A stretch of DNA of 64,000 bases. It comes from Megalonaias nervosa. Its lineage: Eukaryota; Mollusca; Bivalvia; Unionida; Unionidae. Shown here piece after piece: positions 35,254 through 47,436 of the stretch. The DNA lies in assembly GCA_016617855.1 (NCBI GenBank), contig JAECUM010009299.1, positions 1-64,000 of the forward strand. The letters are read 5' to 3'. The translations under genes and the position numbers were made by a program. Position 1 is the stretch's first letter. Every line of letters starts with the position of its first letter. The notes beneath the pieces were generated by a model. The model did not search any database and was not told where the DNA came from. It was given only the letters and a program-made list of their open reading frames with translations.

Positions 35254-38200
35254 CTTTTGCAATTTGGTTAGATTTAATTAATTAATTCTTATGTTTACAT
35301 ACACAGCCTCCATAATAGTAAGAAGTAAGAATCAATCATAAGTGTCATGAATTCCATCGCTTCATTAAGTCACTCAGCGGATACACATACATTATGTTTT
35401 TCTTATTTAATTATAGTGCTCTGTGATGGAAACTCGGTTGACCATTGAAGCAGCCATGTGTTCTGCAAGCAGAATTGATAGAATCTTTGTACACTTGTGT
35501 AAAAAATATCAGTCCATTGAAATACTCAGGGTTGTAGGTCTGCCAGTCCTGTGGAAAATTTTGCAAACTACATAGACCTCTACTGCATGGGCCAGGAGAA
35601 ATTGTTCAGTTTTGTAGATTTTTTTTACTGGTCTGCATGACTTGTGATTTGTTAAAAAAAATTAAGCTAATTTTCATCCTGAGGTTGAGTTTGTTTTAAA
35701 TTTGACAATCTGATATCTCCGATGCCTCTCCAGATTAAAAATGGACCCATTCAGATTCTTCGGTAAATCTTTAGTAATTTTGACACTGGTTCTTTAAAAA
35801 ATATCAGTTTTACTAATTTAAAAAGACTATTTCACAATTTGTTTTAAATATTGATTTTCAATTGTGATCAGGAAGTAAAGAACTGACTGGACAAATTATA
35901 ATGGAAGCTGTATTTGAAATTGATGAAGAGAACAAGTCACAAAGTAAAACTCAGCCAGTATCTTTGCAGCCTCCTGAAGGAGATAAAAGCAATGGAAAAG
36001 GTAATATGTGACTGTTAGAAAATTTGTTACTTTTAATTCTTCCATTTGTGACAGCAAGAGAAGTAGTAGCATTATTATCCAATTATAAACCCATGCATGA
36101 TGATTAACCCATACCCCAATTCTATTTAGGTTCAGCAAAAGTATGATAAAAGTAAGCCTTTACAATCAATAAATCTACCCCCAACTTTTCAACAAATTTA
36201 CAAGGAAGACACCTTGGGCTGATATTGAAGAAATACTGGGGTTTTTTTTGTTGGGGTGGTTGTTTCATGGTTGTCTGCTTATGTCTTCTCACAGTTTTGT
36301 TTCAGTGTGATCACATGATTGAGTGTGGTAAATAACAATATAAATATGGCAGGGATAAAAATGAAATTGCATGTACATTATATAATTATTGCCTTTATAA
36401 GAGGTTTGCATGTGTAGACCTAACTAAAATAAAATTCTCAGAAGTTGTGAACATAGTTGCAGCTGTGATTTGAAACACTGTTTGGCTGAAGATTTAATCA
36501 TTCATAAAGATGTACAGAACAACTATAATGCACAGTGACTTGCCATTTTTGAGTTATGTCTGTCCTTTTTAACTGGAATAGATTCTCTCTATTCATCATT
36601 TTGTTAAGAAAATCTTTTTTTGTGTTGGATAAAGTCTTGTTTGATTTATTATCAGTTACAGCATTCAGGCTAGCCCTTGAAATTCACTATTGGACTTCTC
36701 AAAACCATCTCTGTACACATTTCCTGGCTTCAAATTCATGAATAAATGAACTTAATCTTCCTTTTCTTCAGATCATTGTTTATATGAATACAGATCTCCA
36801 CATATCAGTGTTTATGGAAGTTCAGCTGATAGTGATTTTACTATTGATTAAATTTTTCTTATTTGTCTCCATGTCCAGATTTGTTCCAGAATTGTTCCAT
36901 TACCAGCAATTGATTGCAAATGTCAGGTATTAGACTTATGGACTGTCAGCCAGATTAGTCACAGGTAAAGATGGCAACATAATGTAGGAACATTTTGTAC
37001 TGCCAAGCCCTAATAATTTGTTCTCCTTTGCCCTTGAGAGCAGAAATCAGTTGAGTGAGAAATTAATGATAACCAAACTGGAAATTTTAATTAACCCCAA
37101 TTAGAAAGTAATTATACAAAGCATATGGTTGTTTTGAATAGTGTGCATAGATTTATCGGGCAGAACTATTAACAGTCATCTGTTTCAACCTCAGGTCAGC
37201 TATATTGTTTGGAATTCTCAAAACCAGCTCTGCATTTTGTCTGGCCTCAATTTCACCAGTAAATGGATTCGGCTGTTATTTTCTTCAGATAATTGTTTCT
37301 TTCAGTAAAGACTTTGCTGTGAATTAAATTGCATTTGTTGAATATTTTTATTGTACAGTTTGGTATTACTTGTAATTAGAAAGTGTTGATATCATTTTTT
37401 TGGTGCTAAACATCACAAGTTTCAGACACCGTTTCAGATATTTAATTGTAAATATGGTCATTTTATTTGCAGCATGGAGAGCTGGATGGTCTTGTGTGCT
37501 CTAAATTGTCTCATTAAAATAACACAACAACAATTGATATATCATAGTAGTAATGGTATATTTACATTGCAATGTATCATCATCATCAGATTTAATACAG
37601 TGACAGTCTCTGCAGATATATATGCCAGCAACATGTTAAGATTGTGAAGCACTCACTCCACCTCCACCGCACTCCCTTGGCTCAAGTTAATTTATTTCCA
37701 GGGCATTAATACAGAGTAGCATATTTACCGAACAAGTTGCATCAGTGCTAGTACATTTCAGTGAATATGTGTTGGTCAGATGTAAATAGCAACAGTCCAT
37801 GGGCAATAGTCAGTAGGAAAAGATGTAAGCTTCATCTTGGTACACATCCAAGCACATGCTTTCATTTTAAGCGGTAATAAAATTAGTGTAAACATTTTGA
37901 TACTATGGCAACATTGTTGTAGGAAATTGCCAGTGTGGCAGTGAAACTTTAGACTTGATCAGTTGATATCACTGGTTTATCAGAGAAAAGAAAGCTCATA
38001 TCCAGGTTTGAAAATATTATGTACATGTAACTGTGATTGTTGATTAATTTATTGAATGCTTGATTGGTGTGTAATAGCAAATCAGTACACAAAAGATTAT
38101 TCACAGAAAATTTTGTTCCTGCCATCAAACTTCAACTGTAATTTAATGTTGACACATGATGTGCAGCGATTAAACAAACTTAAGAAAGTTGGAAAACATT

Positions 38201-40554
38201 GTGTTTACAGCATTATTGCCTTGCCAGTTAATATTACCATGTTGGTATCACTCTTCCAATGGATTTGTAGTCATTATTATTGTTGACATCCATTATTAAA
38301 GCTCCTGAAGGTTATTTATCTTCTCCATCAGTTTCTGTAATCAGCTTCAGTTACACAGTAAATCATTACCTTTTTAACAAGCATGCAGACATTATGAATG
38401 TAGTGAACAAACTAATTTTCACTAACATTTTATATTTCCAAAAATTATTTTATGAAAATATAAGCATGACAGAAATGCTATTGTCTGCTAGATTGGATGG
38501 ACAGTTCTAGAACATTGGCACTAAAAATAGAGATTAGTTGCCACCACAAGTAAACAGATGGGCTTATGCATGTTGATTAATAAAATTACTTTCATTGCTG
38601 TTTTGTTATTGCTTGTTTTAACATCTTATTGAACACATATACTGCCAAATTATAATTTTGCTAATTGGTAGTTCATTTAAATCACATCAATACACATTGA
38701 TTAAATTTAAAGATATGTTAACATTAAATGATGTACAGCACACACGCACACACACACATATACAGACACAAACACACACTGTATGCCCATAGCTTGCACC
38801 TTGACATGCTATGATGCAGGTGTCTTGAAATGTTAACATGATTTACATGTATGACTGTATCTTATATGCAAAAAAACCCACTTGATAATCTAATGTCAGA
38901 TGCTTCTAAACAGTACCTGCCATGATTTTGACAAAGAGTGAATCGGTTAGATCCTCTGATTTAACAAAAACTGCTATTGGCACTATTGTGATTCCTGTTC
39001 TGTCTAGCATTACTTTATTATCAGTTTCCTGATCTCATATTGCTAACTCAGCAGATCTTATTTGTGACTTTATTCAAGGATTGATTTTGGGCTAATTTAT
39101 GTTCCCATTTATTTTTCAGCTAACATAATTAATGATGCCAGTAACAAACAAGATGGACGGCAAGGTAAGAACTCATTTTAGCATAATTTAAATACACTTT
39201 AGGATATATACACAAGTATATAAGGTAAAAAGAGAGAAATAATAATAAACAAAATAAAATTCTACAAAGTATCTCCATCTTCCTGACATCTGACCTATGC
39301 GTTCTTGTTGGTTTTTTTTATTTCTCTTTTCTTTTTAAACTAATTTTCTAAAATATACAGATCATACATAACAACCTTGCAAAGTTCAGATATTTGCCAG
39401 AAAAATTTTATCCCAAAGAGCAAGATCCTTTTGTTTAAATTCTTTTCAGCATTTTCAGAAAAATGTTCAGACCTATCCATTCACATTGCTTGTTCAGTAT
39501 AATGACCTTGATTATCAGGTAGTCCTTTAATAATGTACATTTGATTACAGTTTTGTTCATTTCACTTGGTTTTAGTTCTTATAGTTAATGACCTATTAAA
39601 ACCCATTTTGTGAATTGTATGTATAGCTCACAAAAAAAATGTTTGTAGAAAAACTCATGTTAATTAAAGTGTTTTCAGTTATAATGTGACAAATAGTTGT
39701 GTAAGAAAAGTAATAACTGTAGCCAATATTTTTAATGTTATTCATATTGTCAGTGTATTGTATTTTTGAGGTTACATGTACTGCTACTCCCAGTACAACC
39801 ATTCACAACACTTGCTAAATTCCCACCCCCTCATCCACCTAATATGTTGAGAATCTACAACACTGCCTGGTATGTTTGCTATTTGTTATTTTGCAAGCCT
39901 TTTATTCTTTCTGGTGGAATAACTGTTGTTACACAGTTAATTTGTTATACAGTTAATTAACTGGTTTGAGGTAGAGTCTGCAAAGTTAAAGAATGGTATT
40001 TTATGATTAGTTAAATCCTTACTTCACTTGTGTAGATTTGTGTACGAAACCATTAATCAGGTCTTTATTTAGACAAGGATACATGAAATAATTCAGATGA
40101 GCTGATTTATAGTGATGACTACATATTTGAATCAGACAGAAACTAAACATGTCTGTAAACTGTTTAAGTACTTCTTTTATTTGATTTGAAGCAGTTCATA
40201 ACTATTGCATCCACTACGACTCAATCTTCAGTCAGAGCTTCCTGGACCCTGCAGTAACTAGTCATCTGTATAATTTAGATTCCCTTCCATTTACAAATAC
40301 TTTACTTTACAGGGCATGAGGCATCAGGAAATATCCAGTCAGAGGAATCCCAGATAGATCCAGAAAAAATCGTGAAAGAACACAGAGAATTACGTGAAGC
40401 GACACTGTGCAAAATCTGCTTAGAAAATATCATCAGTGTGGTTTTTCTGCCTTGTGGTCACCTTGTGACATGTTCTGACTGTGCCCCAGCCATGAGGAAA
40501 TGCCCAATCTGCAGGACATTGATTAAAGGGACAGTGAAGACATTTTATGGATAA
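26925..40554 (+). CDS. Inhibitor-of-apoptosis (IAP) family protein, BIR-BIR-UBA-RING; cytoplasmic part of the transmembrane-IAP model
   Basis: Exons 26925-27830, 28915-30411, 32788-32963, 34116-34200, 34781-35005, 35872-36000, 39120-39164 and 40313-40554 join in frame at GT-AG introns to a TAA stop. With the three upstream exons the model has about 1,286 residues. In that numbering BIR1 is about 780-849, BIR2 about 955-1024, UBA about 1113-1148 and RING about 1239-1275. Both BIRs keep C-x2-C-x16-H-x6-C. IAP RING proteins bind caspases or signalling partners through BIR domains and attach ubiquitin through the RING; UBA binds ubiquitin chains. About 590 residues of low-complexity, acidic/Ser/Thr-rich sequence precede BIR1, far longer than in ordinary IAPs. 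If the gene instead starts here, a Met at about 26954 is the first in-frame start. IAP identity is firm; the membrane anchor is inferred from exon phase. Confidence 0.9.
28013..28138 (-). mobile_element. tRNA-derived SINE family C
   Basis: On the - strand from 28137 it reads GGAGCCAAGGTATCTTAGCT, then GGTAGAGCATC (A-box), an anticodon-like arm around TTCATAATCC, then GGGTTGCAGGTTTAATACC (B-box-like). This is clearly tRNA-related. The body continues through GCCAGCCTGTGTTGGCTG to about 28013. It is not a functional tRNA: the acceptor stem does not pair and there is a SINE-like body. Confidence 0.65.
28575..28628. repeat. (GT)n microsatellite
   Basis: About 26 GT dinucleotides, followed by a short AGAGAG tract, in the intron before the large BIR1 exon. 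Confidence 0.95.
28915..30411 (+). CDS. IAP gene exon: linker, BIR1 and first half of BIR2
   Basis: A 1,497-base exon (acceptor GTTTACAG, donor GCAG|GTACAG, phase 1 both sides). After about 290 residues of charged, low-complexity sequence, BIR1 begins near 29787. Its zinc ligands are in VICYCCGN and IHQNMAPDC. The Gly-Phe-Tyr-Tyr core (GAGFYYAGHQDQV) is present. The PW.EH and W before the last Cys, which shape the IBM-binding groove in type II BIRs, are replaced (PLLIH, QNMAPDC), so BIR1 is probably a type I BIR. BIR2 starts at 30327 (MRINSFQGWP) and is cut by the intron just after GFYYAG. Confidence 0.93.
30412..32787. other. Intron inside BIR2; nothing recognised
   Basis: A 2.4-kb AT-rich intron with no SINE or domain-bearing frame that I could identify. 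The exon frame runs on for 12 codons past the donor before TAA, so retention would truncate BIR2 and remove UBA and RING. Confidence 0.6.
32788..32963 (+). CDS. IAP gene exon: second half of BIR2
   Basis: Acceptor TTCAAG, donor GAGAGG|GTAAGA; enters in phase 1 and leaves in phase 0. It encodes CVRCFHCGVGLRHW, then SEDNPWIEHARWSTEC: C-x2-C, His and Cys complete the BIR2 zinc site. Acidic SED, the PW.EH segment and the Trp three residues before the last Cys are the features that form the IBM (IAP-binding-motif) groove in type II BIRs such as XIAP BIR3. BIR2 is therefore the likely caspase/antagonist-binding domain. Confidence 0.95.
34116..34200 (+). CDS. IAP gene exon: short linker
   Basis: An 85-base exon (acceptor CTTTATCAG, donor CAAG|GTAATA), phase 0 in and phase 1 out. 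It encodes a polar Asn/Glu/Ala linker (EEAIRNNGEGN...) between BIR2 and UBA. It is supported by frame continuity on both sides. Confidence 0.85.
34478..34533 (-). mobile_element. SINE family A, 56-bp 5'-truncated copy with perfect target duplication
   Basis: Only the 3' end of the family is present: (TTG)n then GGGCTTAACGCCATTTTTCA and GCACACGATAGG. It is flanked by an exact 12-base repeat CTTAGCAGAATG (34466-34477 and 34534-34545). The duplication shows that the small fragment inserted as such and was not left by deletion. Confidence 0.88.
34781..35005 (+). CDS. IAP gene exon: UBA domain
   Basis: Acceptor TTCTGTAG, donor AAGG|GTAAGG, phase 1 both sides, 75 codons. The second half reads SEIQKYLLTDAAQSVLDMGY, then PKLVLHAIERVL: the helix, the MGY loop and the next helix of a UBA domain, as found between BIRs and RING in BIRC2/3, XIAP and related IAPs. 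The role is ubiquitin-chain binding (known for the family). The first half is a Ser/Gly/Ala linker. Confidence 0.9.
35213..35252. repeat. (CATA)n microsatellite
   Basis: Ten tandem CATA units in the intron after the UBA exon. Confidence 0.95.
35872..36000 (+). CDS. IAP gene exon: end of UBA and linker
   Basis: Acceptor TTGTGATCAG, donor AAAG|GTAATA, phase 1 both sides, 43 codons. It begins GSKELTGQIIMEAVFEID, which completes the last UBA helix, then a polar linker. Confidence 0.88.
36001..39119. other. 3.1-kb intron, no gene; possible SINE-A scrap
   Basis: AT-rich with no domain-bearing frame. At 37474-37535 a GAGCTGGATGGTCTTGTGTG head followed closely by ACACAACAACAA looks like an internally deleted SINE family A copy (weak). 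A short AC-rich tract lies at about 38741-38780. Confidence 0.5.
39120..39164 (+). CDS. IAP gene exon: 45-base micro-linker
   Basis: Acceptor ATTTTTCAG, donor CAAG|GTAAGA, phase 1 both sides; encodes 15 residues (ANIINDASNKQDGRQ). The exon is symmetric, so skipping keeps the frame. Supported by strong splice sites and by phase; length alone gives little coding evidence. Confidence 0.7.
40313..40554 (+). CDS. IAP gene last exon: RING domain and stop
   Basis: Acceptor TTTACTTTACAG, stop TAA at 40552-40554. The RING reads CKICLEN, then LPCGHLVTCSDC, then CPICR, then IKGTVKTFYG: C3HC4 ligands with the IAP-type spacing and the C-terminal hydrophobic tail that IAP RINGs need to dimerise and recruit E2 (family knowledge). 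Expected activity is E3 ubiquitin ligase. The likely 3' UTR includes the SINE at 40627; AATAAA motifs occur near 41037 and 41058. Confidence 0.97.
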
Positions 40555-40626
40555 GAGTTACCTTAGTGAAATATAAACAGACATCCCATGTAACAGAAAC
40601 AACAAAAACACATCGAAGCCACTTGC

Positions 40627-40876
40627 TGCTGTTGTTGTAGGGTTTAATGCCATTTTTCAGCACAAGATAGGCCATACATGGCAGCCAATATAAAAGGGGG
40701 TGAAAGAACCCTGGAAAACCCCAGAAAGAACCACCGACCCACGAGAAGCTACTGGCAAGCTTTCTCACATGCCCACATTGGCCACACCCGAGACTCGAAC
40801 CCATGCAGACGGAGGTGAGATGGCAATGATCGTAATGGTGAGCACTTTAGACCACTCACCCATTCGGGGTCCCCCA
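40627..40876 (-). mobile_element. SINE family A, full-length copy with target duplications
   Basis: The 250-bp body is flanked by exact 11-base duplications AAGCCACTTGC (40616-40626 and 40877-40887). On the - strand the tRNA-like head (GGGGGACCCCGAATGGGTGA, then GGTTCGAGTCTCGG as B-box) leads to GAGAAAGCTTGCC, a central body and a tail ending GGCATTAAACCCTACAACAAC. This is the reference copy for the family in the window. It lies just after the IAP stop codon, within the probable 3' UTR. Confidence 0.9.
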
Positions 40877-40887
40877 AAGCCACTTGC

Positions 40888-43480
40888 GAAACTATTTTAA
40901 TTTTGTCTGATGAAATAAGAAAAGTAAACAGAAGATTAGTCCAACTTGATGGGCACATAGAAAACAAATGATGAGTCTGACTGAAACCAGATGATAAGAG
41001 ATAATGAACACCTGAGGCATGAAATGACTTGAAGTTAATAAAATGAGGTTAGAACTAATAAACAAAATCAAGGAGTAACAAAGTATCCGGCAAGTGAACA
41101 ATCAAATAAAATGCCACTTGCAAGAAACTGAGAACAGGTTGCTAAAAACAAATTCAAATGATAGTGACTCACAAGTTTCAGAGGAAGAGATTTATCCAAT
41201 GGTAACAATTAAGAATAGATAAAGAATCATTTTCTTAACAGTCTCCATATAAGAACCTATGTGTACCAAAACCATACAACTTAGATGTTTTGATTGTTCA
41301 AGATTACCAATGGGAGGGCTTTCAAAGTACATGTGATGCTGGTCCACTTTCAAATAAGGCCACTATTGTTAAAAATAAAAACATTTGAACAAATATATTA
41401 ACAGAGCCATTCAACAGAAATCAACTAACTTAAATATAAACCATTAGTGCTTACAAGCCATTGAATACTGGACAAAAATGATGATGTACAATCAAATATG
41501 GATGAAGATACAAGAAATAGAGAAACCTTCTTTTCATACAATATTCAGTCAACAGCATTGGAAGAAATTTATACAGAAAGTGTTCTCTTGACTCCAATCT
41601 CTTGGACACTCAGCATTTGTCAGCCATGCCTCCAGATGAAAATAATGTGCAAAGTTATTATTAGGGTCATTGGTTGGGGTGGGGTGGGGGTGGATTCATT
41701 GCATGATTTGTTAATGACCTGGTATGGAATGACATTGAGTCCGTCTGTCATTCCATAGCTGGTCACAAAAAGCATGCAACTATCAATTTCTATTCGCTTA
41801 ACATTTATTATCCAAAAATAGTAATTTGTATACTCAATTTGATAAATTAAATCCCGTTTACAACATTGATTATATCAAAATGGAAACGTTTCCAGCTGTC
41901 AGTAACGATGTGTCACTCAGATATTTATCCCGATTTGTTCATAAGGCCTAGTGAGCTTATGATATGGTCCTGCATCCAGCATGCATTGTTAGTAAACCGT
42001 TGCTATTTTAAACTCCACCAAAACCACTGGACATGCTCACATGCCATTAGGCCAAGTGTGTTTATGGTATGGCCCTACATTATGTGTGATGCTTAGTCCA
42101 TCTGCATTTGCTATTTTAAACTTATCAGAAATTAGTGGACCACTTTTAACAAAATTTGGCAGTAAGATTGGCATGAAGAGTTTTCAGGTTTAAACAAATG
42201 ATACTGACCAGCTGTCAAATATGGCCACCATCATTAAAACTATGAAAAGGTATAATCCTGGTATAATTTGCTTTCAGATTTGTTCTAATGATGCCAAACC
42301 ATGATTAGATATGGTTACCATTACAAAAGACATAGAAAAAAACGTTTAAATAAGTTTTTCTCTCCAAAAAAAACATCTGGCATGAAGAGATCTAAAATAG
42401 ATATAATTGATGCTGAATGGTGATCATATATGGCCACCATTTATTACCAAGATTGGAAAAACCATTATAACAGAATTTTTGCAAATTTTGACAACTAATC
42501 TGAATTATTTCATGTATCCTTCTGCTAAAATGCTACCAGATGTGAATGAAGATATAAAAAAAATGGAGAAACAGTTATTTTAAAACATTATGGACTGAGT
42601 CAAAAACATTTGAAGACATTTCTGCAAAAAGTATCCTTCTGACCCCGATTCTTAGACAACTGTTGTTGTACCTGGCTATTAGGCAAATATGGCAGGTGAG
42701 CAATCTCAGGATCACTCGGTCATTGTTTCTAGGTGACTTCCTTAGCAGCATTGTGGCTTCCATTATAAGTAGCCAATTTGAAAACCTGTTTTCAACTTCT
42801 TCTCAAAAATAGCTCAGTGAATTCAAATCAAACTTGATAGGAATGATTCTAAAGTTTGTTGTTCTGGAACTATGTTTGGGGTGACTCCCCTACCTATGGC
42901 TTGGATTCTCTAGCAACCAGTGAAAGGACCAATAAGTGATACTCTTCTCCTATGAAGTATTGGTATTATTTACTAATAAAGAACATTTATGTTAGAGTAT
43001 TAATAAAAGGAAGGTAATTCCTTTAATTGATCCATTGGTTTGTTTGCTGGTTTTTTAGCTGCACTTTAACACAATATTAGCTATTCCCACAGAACTTAAA
43101 TTGCACCAGGTGAACATGTTTTTTTTTCTTAATTGAATTTGATATTTTTTGCATAATAAAGCTGTTTGATGAGGAGCAATATCCAAAGTACATATCTGTC
43201 GAGTTACCTACCATGGTCTAATGCACATAGTAGGGAGACCTTGCTACCGTACTGTGCACGTATATATCGCCTGACAGCTCAAACTGGACAGCAGCAGTAA
43301 TTATGCTTTTAAGATATTTAGTAACTGTTGTATTTAGATTTTATTTTCCATGTTGATCTCTTCAGTATATAGCTACTTTCCTAATATTTATCTTATGTGG
43401 CTTTGAGGGAGAAGTTTTAAGCCATTTTTCATGTATGTATGGGGAAATCCAGTGGTAGAGTTACCTCCCATTGATTAATA

Positions 43481-43516
<36 letters not shown>

Positions 43517-46500
43517 GATATATATAGTGCAAGCCTTCAATAGCGCACTTCATTATAGCATGAATTTAGATATAACAGTTGTGGCGTGGCGTCTGAAAAT
43601 TTGTATACATGTATTTGTTCATTCGTGAGCAAAAATTATTTTTTCTTCTAAGTTCAGTGACTAATGTATAAAAAGTTAATTATCGTTTTGGGAAAGCGAT
43701 CATGTATGAATTCAGATATAACATGATTGTAGCTTGGCTCACCAATTTCTTGAAGCAGTGAAAAGTTTTGTGCCAGAATAAACAAGAGTTTGATTTTAAT
43801 AATTTGGCAAGATTTGATACATTCTTGAAGGAAAAACTGTCTTACAATGATTGTATCATTTTTTATATGAAAAGAAAATGTTCAGAATTTCTAATTGTGA
43901 ATATTCATTTTAAATGTGTGAGTAGTCGATCACTGCCCTTCATCTTAACTTAGTTTTGAAAGATGTAAGCTTATTAAAAACCTAATTAGTGTTAATCTTA
44001 TTATTGAACTATGAACAATAAAAACCAGTTAAGTCTACTGTTTTTCTTCAGTGCATTCTGTGTACAGTTTTTGCACAAAGAAAAGGAAAAATTCTCATCT
44101 GAATTTAAAAATCAGTTAATTTCAGTAATTGCTAATCATCAATGTTAATCTCGCTTCTAGTTTATTCAAATTATGGGGCAATAATTTATAACTGAAAAAA
44201 AAAAACGACTAAAGGAGAAAAAAAAGAAAGCTGCTAACATGCGTACGTGGCTTTGTGGTGTTATCAATCATCACAGTCAGATGACTGGTGAATACTACCA
44301 GTATTCTGTATTTCCTATAGAAACAACCCCACTATTCCTTTGCAGTTATTTGTGCTGTAGTCGTTCAAACAAATATGGGGTCAAAGTGTTAATTAGAGAG
44401 TATTTACAACAGATAACCAGATAGAGAAATGTTAAGTTTTTAATTTTCAAGACAAGCTTGAAGCCTTGGGCTGGATTAAGTCCAGATTTACACAACTGCA
44501 ATTAGCTTCAAGATTTAGTGTTTGCAAGTCAAGCAAACAATATGGTGATCTAAAAAGCTTCTCACTCAAATTTCAAAATCAATTTACCTTCCATTTTATG
44601 GGGAAACAATAGATTATTGATGCCAGCTAAATCATCCATCTTACATACCTACAGAAAGAAGTTTAAAGACAGAATTGTCAGCAGTTTTGGTCACTGCCAC
44701 ACACATGTAAAACAACCCCCACCACTTTTCATCTTAACTCTTTTTATTTTCTAGCTTCAGATCATTCACATATACATACGAAACTGTCCTTCTGGTGTAA
44801 ACACTGATTGGAACAAAACTTTAAATTATTATGGTGGAGGGATTGGATATTTTAATCAAACATTCCACTCCCTATTGCTCTGTAGTGAAACAAAATCATG
44901 GTTATATAACAAATGTTTCAATGAATAATGAGTTTATTTTTTTACATTTTTCCTTTGTCCTTTAGAGAAAGAGTTAATTTTTTTTAAGGAACTTGCTCAG
45001 GACCCACACAGTGGAATGGTTTATTCCCAAAATGGGTTCAGGCAGTTTATATGTACACACCTGTTGAATTTCCATCACAAAAGCATTACTAGGGCAATAG
45101 CTTTGCCTTTTTTCAGCTCAAATACATGTACTATTCAAACATAAATATGGGTTTCTTCTTAGAAACTCTCAGTGCCTAAATTAATGAACTTTGTTGTCAG
45201 TCAGAAATCAGACCCTTTGGATATGTCCAGTAAATATGAATGTTAGGGGAGAAAATACACCTATTTCATAATTTTTTTTAATGTATTAGCAAGAAATCAA
45301 ATGGATGGGAATGGGCAATGGAGATGTTTTTTATTATAGAAATTATGCTTCTTTATGCACATTTCTGATGGATTACTATTATGGATAAAAAGATTTGACT
45401 AGCGAGTACATGCACTATTTAGGCCCACGATGCAGATTACGTTAATATTAAATCTGTGACAACTGTCTTAAGTACTTGTTTAATATGGACCAAGCTGACA
45501 GCTGCATCAGTGAAGTCAATAGTAATGTAGCCACTTATGCCCTCCCCCCCATATGCACAATTTTCTGCAGCAAACTTTGTTCAGCTATAGCACGATATGG
45601 TACATAACACAGTATAATTTTGTGGACCCCAATCATTGTGCTTTATCGGGGTTCCACTGTATTAATATAAATAAGTCTTAACTTGATAATTCATTTAAGC
45701 TCTATGAAAAGAGTTGCAGTGTAGTATTCATTTTTCTGGACTTATATAAAAGTTTTAATATTTGCTATATACATGTGTGTTGCTTGACATTTCTTTATGA
45801 AACTAATTAAATAATTGTGTGTAAAAATTGACTGGTTTTTTCTTTTCCTCAGGTACTGATCTCATTATTGATGATAACAAATGATAATTAGGTTCTTAGG
45901 CTAATACTGACCAAACGAAAAAGATTGTGTTCACCAACTCAGCAAATAATTCAGAACTATACCAACATTTTGGGGTTTTTTAAAAATAAACATACTATAC
46001 ATTCTGCTGTGATAATTATAAACATGTGGAAATATTTGCAAGGTGCACAGATGCCACTGAAATAGTAGAAATGTGATCAAGAGAGAGAGACAAAGCAAGT
46101 GCTAGAAATGCTGGGCAAATGAAAAGAAATGGCTTCAGTATAATCCAGGAAAGACTGATGTCATGCACTTTCTGCACTGAGTATTAGAGAAATACAAAAC
46201 AAAGTGCACTGGGTACTTAATTCATTGATGTGCATTAAACCTTTCATAATCAGAAAGTACTAATTTCATTACATGTTGCCAGATCTTAAATGGATGCTAC
46301 ATCAGTAGATACGTATTTGAGTTCTAAGTAACAATTGCAGTATGATTATGCTTTCTGTGTTGATATATTTGTGTATACAGTGATGCAGATAGGATCCCAA
46401 AAGAAGGGATGCTTTGTCCCTACCTTCCAAATTTGAGGAGGATAAACAACATTTTAGAGGGGCATGGGAAAATAGGAGTACGCAATGTACTAACAGTGCC

Positions 46501-47436
46501 ATAAAATCAACATAATCTTATTTCTTTGGACAATTTTGCTATCTTGTGGTCTGCATGGTTTTAATTTTTTTTTTTCCATTTATCAGATTAAAATAAATCA
46601 ATGTCATGTAGGTGCCTGACATTCAGAATCTCAAAGTACAAGTTTCTCAGTTGTATAGTACAGTTTCAGTTTTGTTCTAATCAGAATTGATTGAATGACT
46701 GATAGATTATTATAGGCTGGACTGATCAAATTTTTACATTACATTTATTACAATGACAGCTGTATCATGTACTCAGATGAATAACACGTGAAAACATTAA
46801 CATGTTTGAATATCTGGTCAACCTGAAATGAGTTGCAATGTGAAATTTTCCATTCTGGATCTTGCTGTCATTTAACTTCTGTGTACACTCATTAACTACC
46901 AGCATTTATTGTAATAAATACCTGTTTTCTGAATTACTTTTCTTCTCAAACTAACAAACAATTAGTTAAATGAGGAATCATATATTTCCATAAACTTAGT
47001 CTCATGTCATTATTTCAATCTCAAAATAATTTGTCTTCCTTGTCATAGGGGTGACCTTAACCTCAAAATACAATACACTAACAGCTGTCAAACACTTTAC
47101 ATTGCAACTCATAAAACTATTATAAACATTGTTTTTATTGCTAGACACATTGTTTTAAAATAGATCTTCATTAACATCTGATGGGTTTTTTTAATCACCT
47201 TTGTTGACTTAAGTCATTGCTTGCGCCAACAGAGATATCAATTGATGTCCATTAATGAATATTTGTGGGAGTACTTTTCAATTTATTTTTGAGAAAACTG
47301 CATGCCCACAAGGTCAAGATATGGGGGGATATAGGACAAAAATTTGCTGGAAACTGATGAACCCATACTCAGTATGCAGAACTCTGTATAGTTATTTACT
47401 TAATGTTTAGCTTATCTGTTCCGAGGTGAAATATCT
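40888..47436. other. Intergenic, no gene recognised; old tandem duplications at 41.5-42.8 kb
   Basis: No reading frame carries a domain. 41480-42720 contains degenerate duplications: the piece at 41943-42031 (AGGCCTAGTGAGCTTATGAT start) recurs at 42050-42138, and the piece at 41500-41600 (GATGAAGATAC, GAGAAACC, CTTGACTCC) recurs about 1.04 kb later near 42545-42650. CAAATATGGCCACCAT and variants recur at about 42215, 42310 and 42430. A (GT)n(TA)n tract lies at about 43478-43528. Confidence 0.5.
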
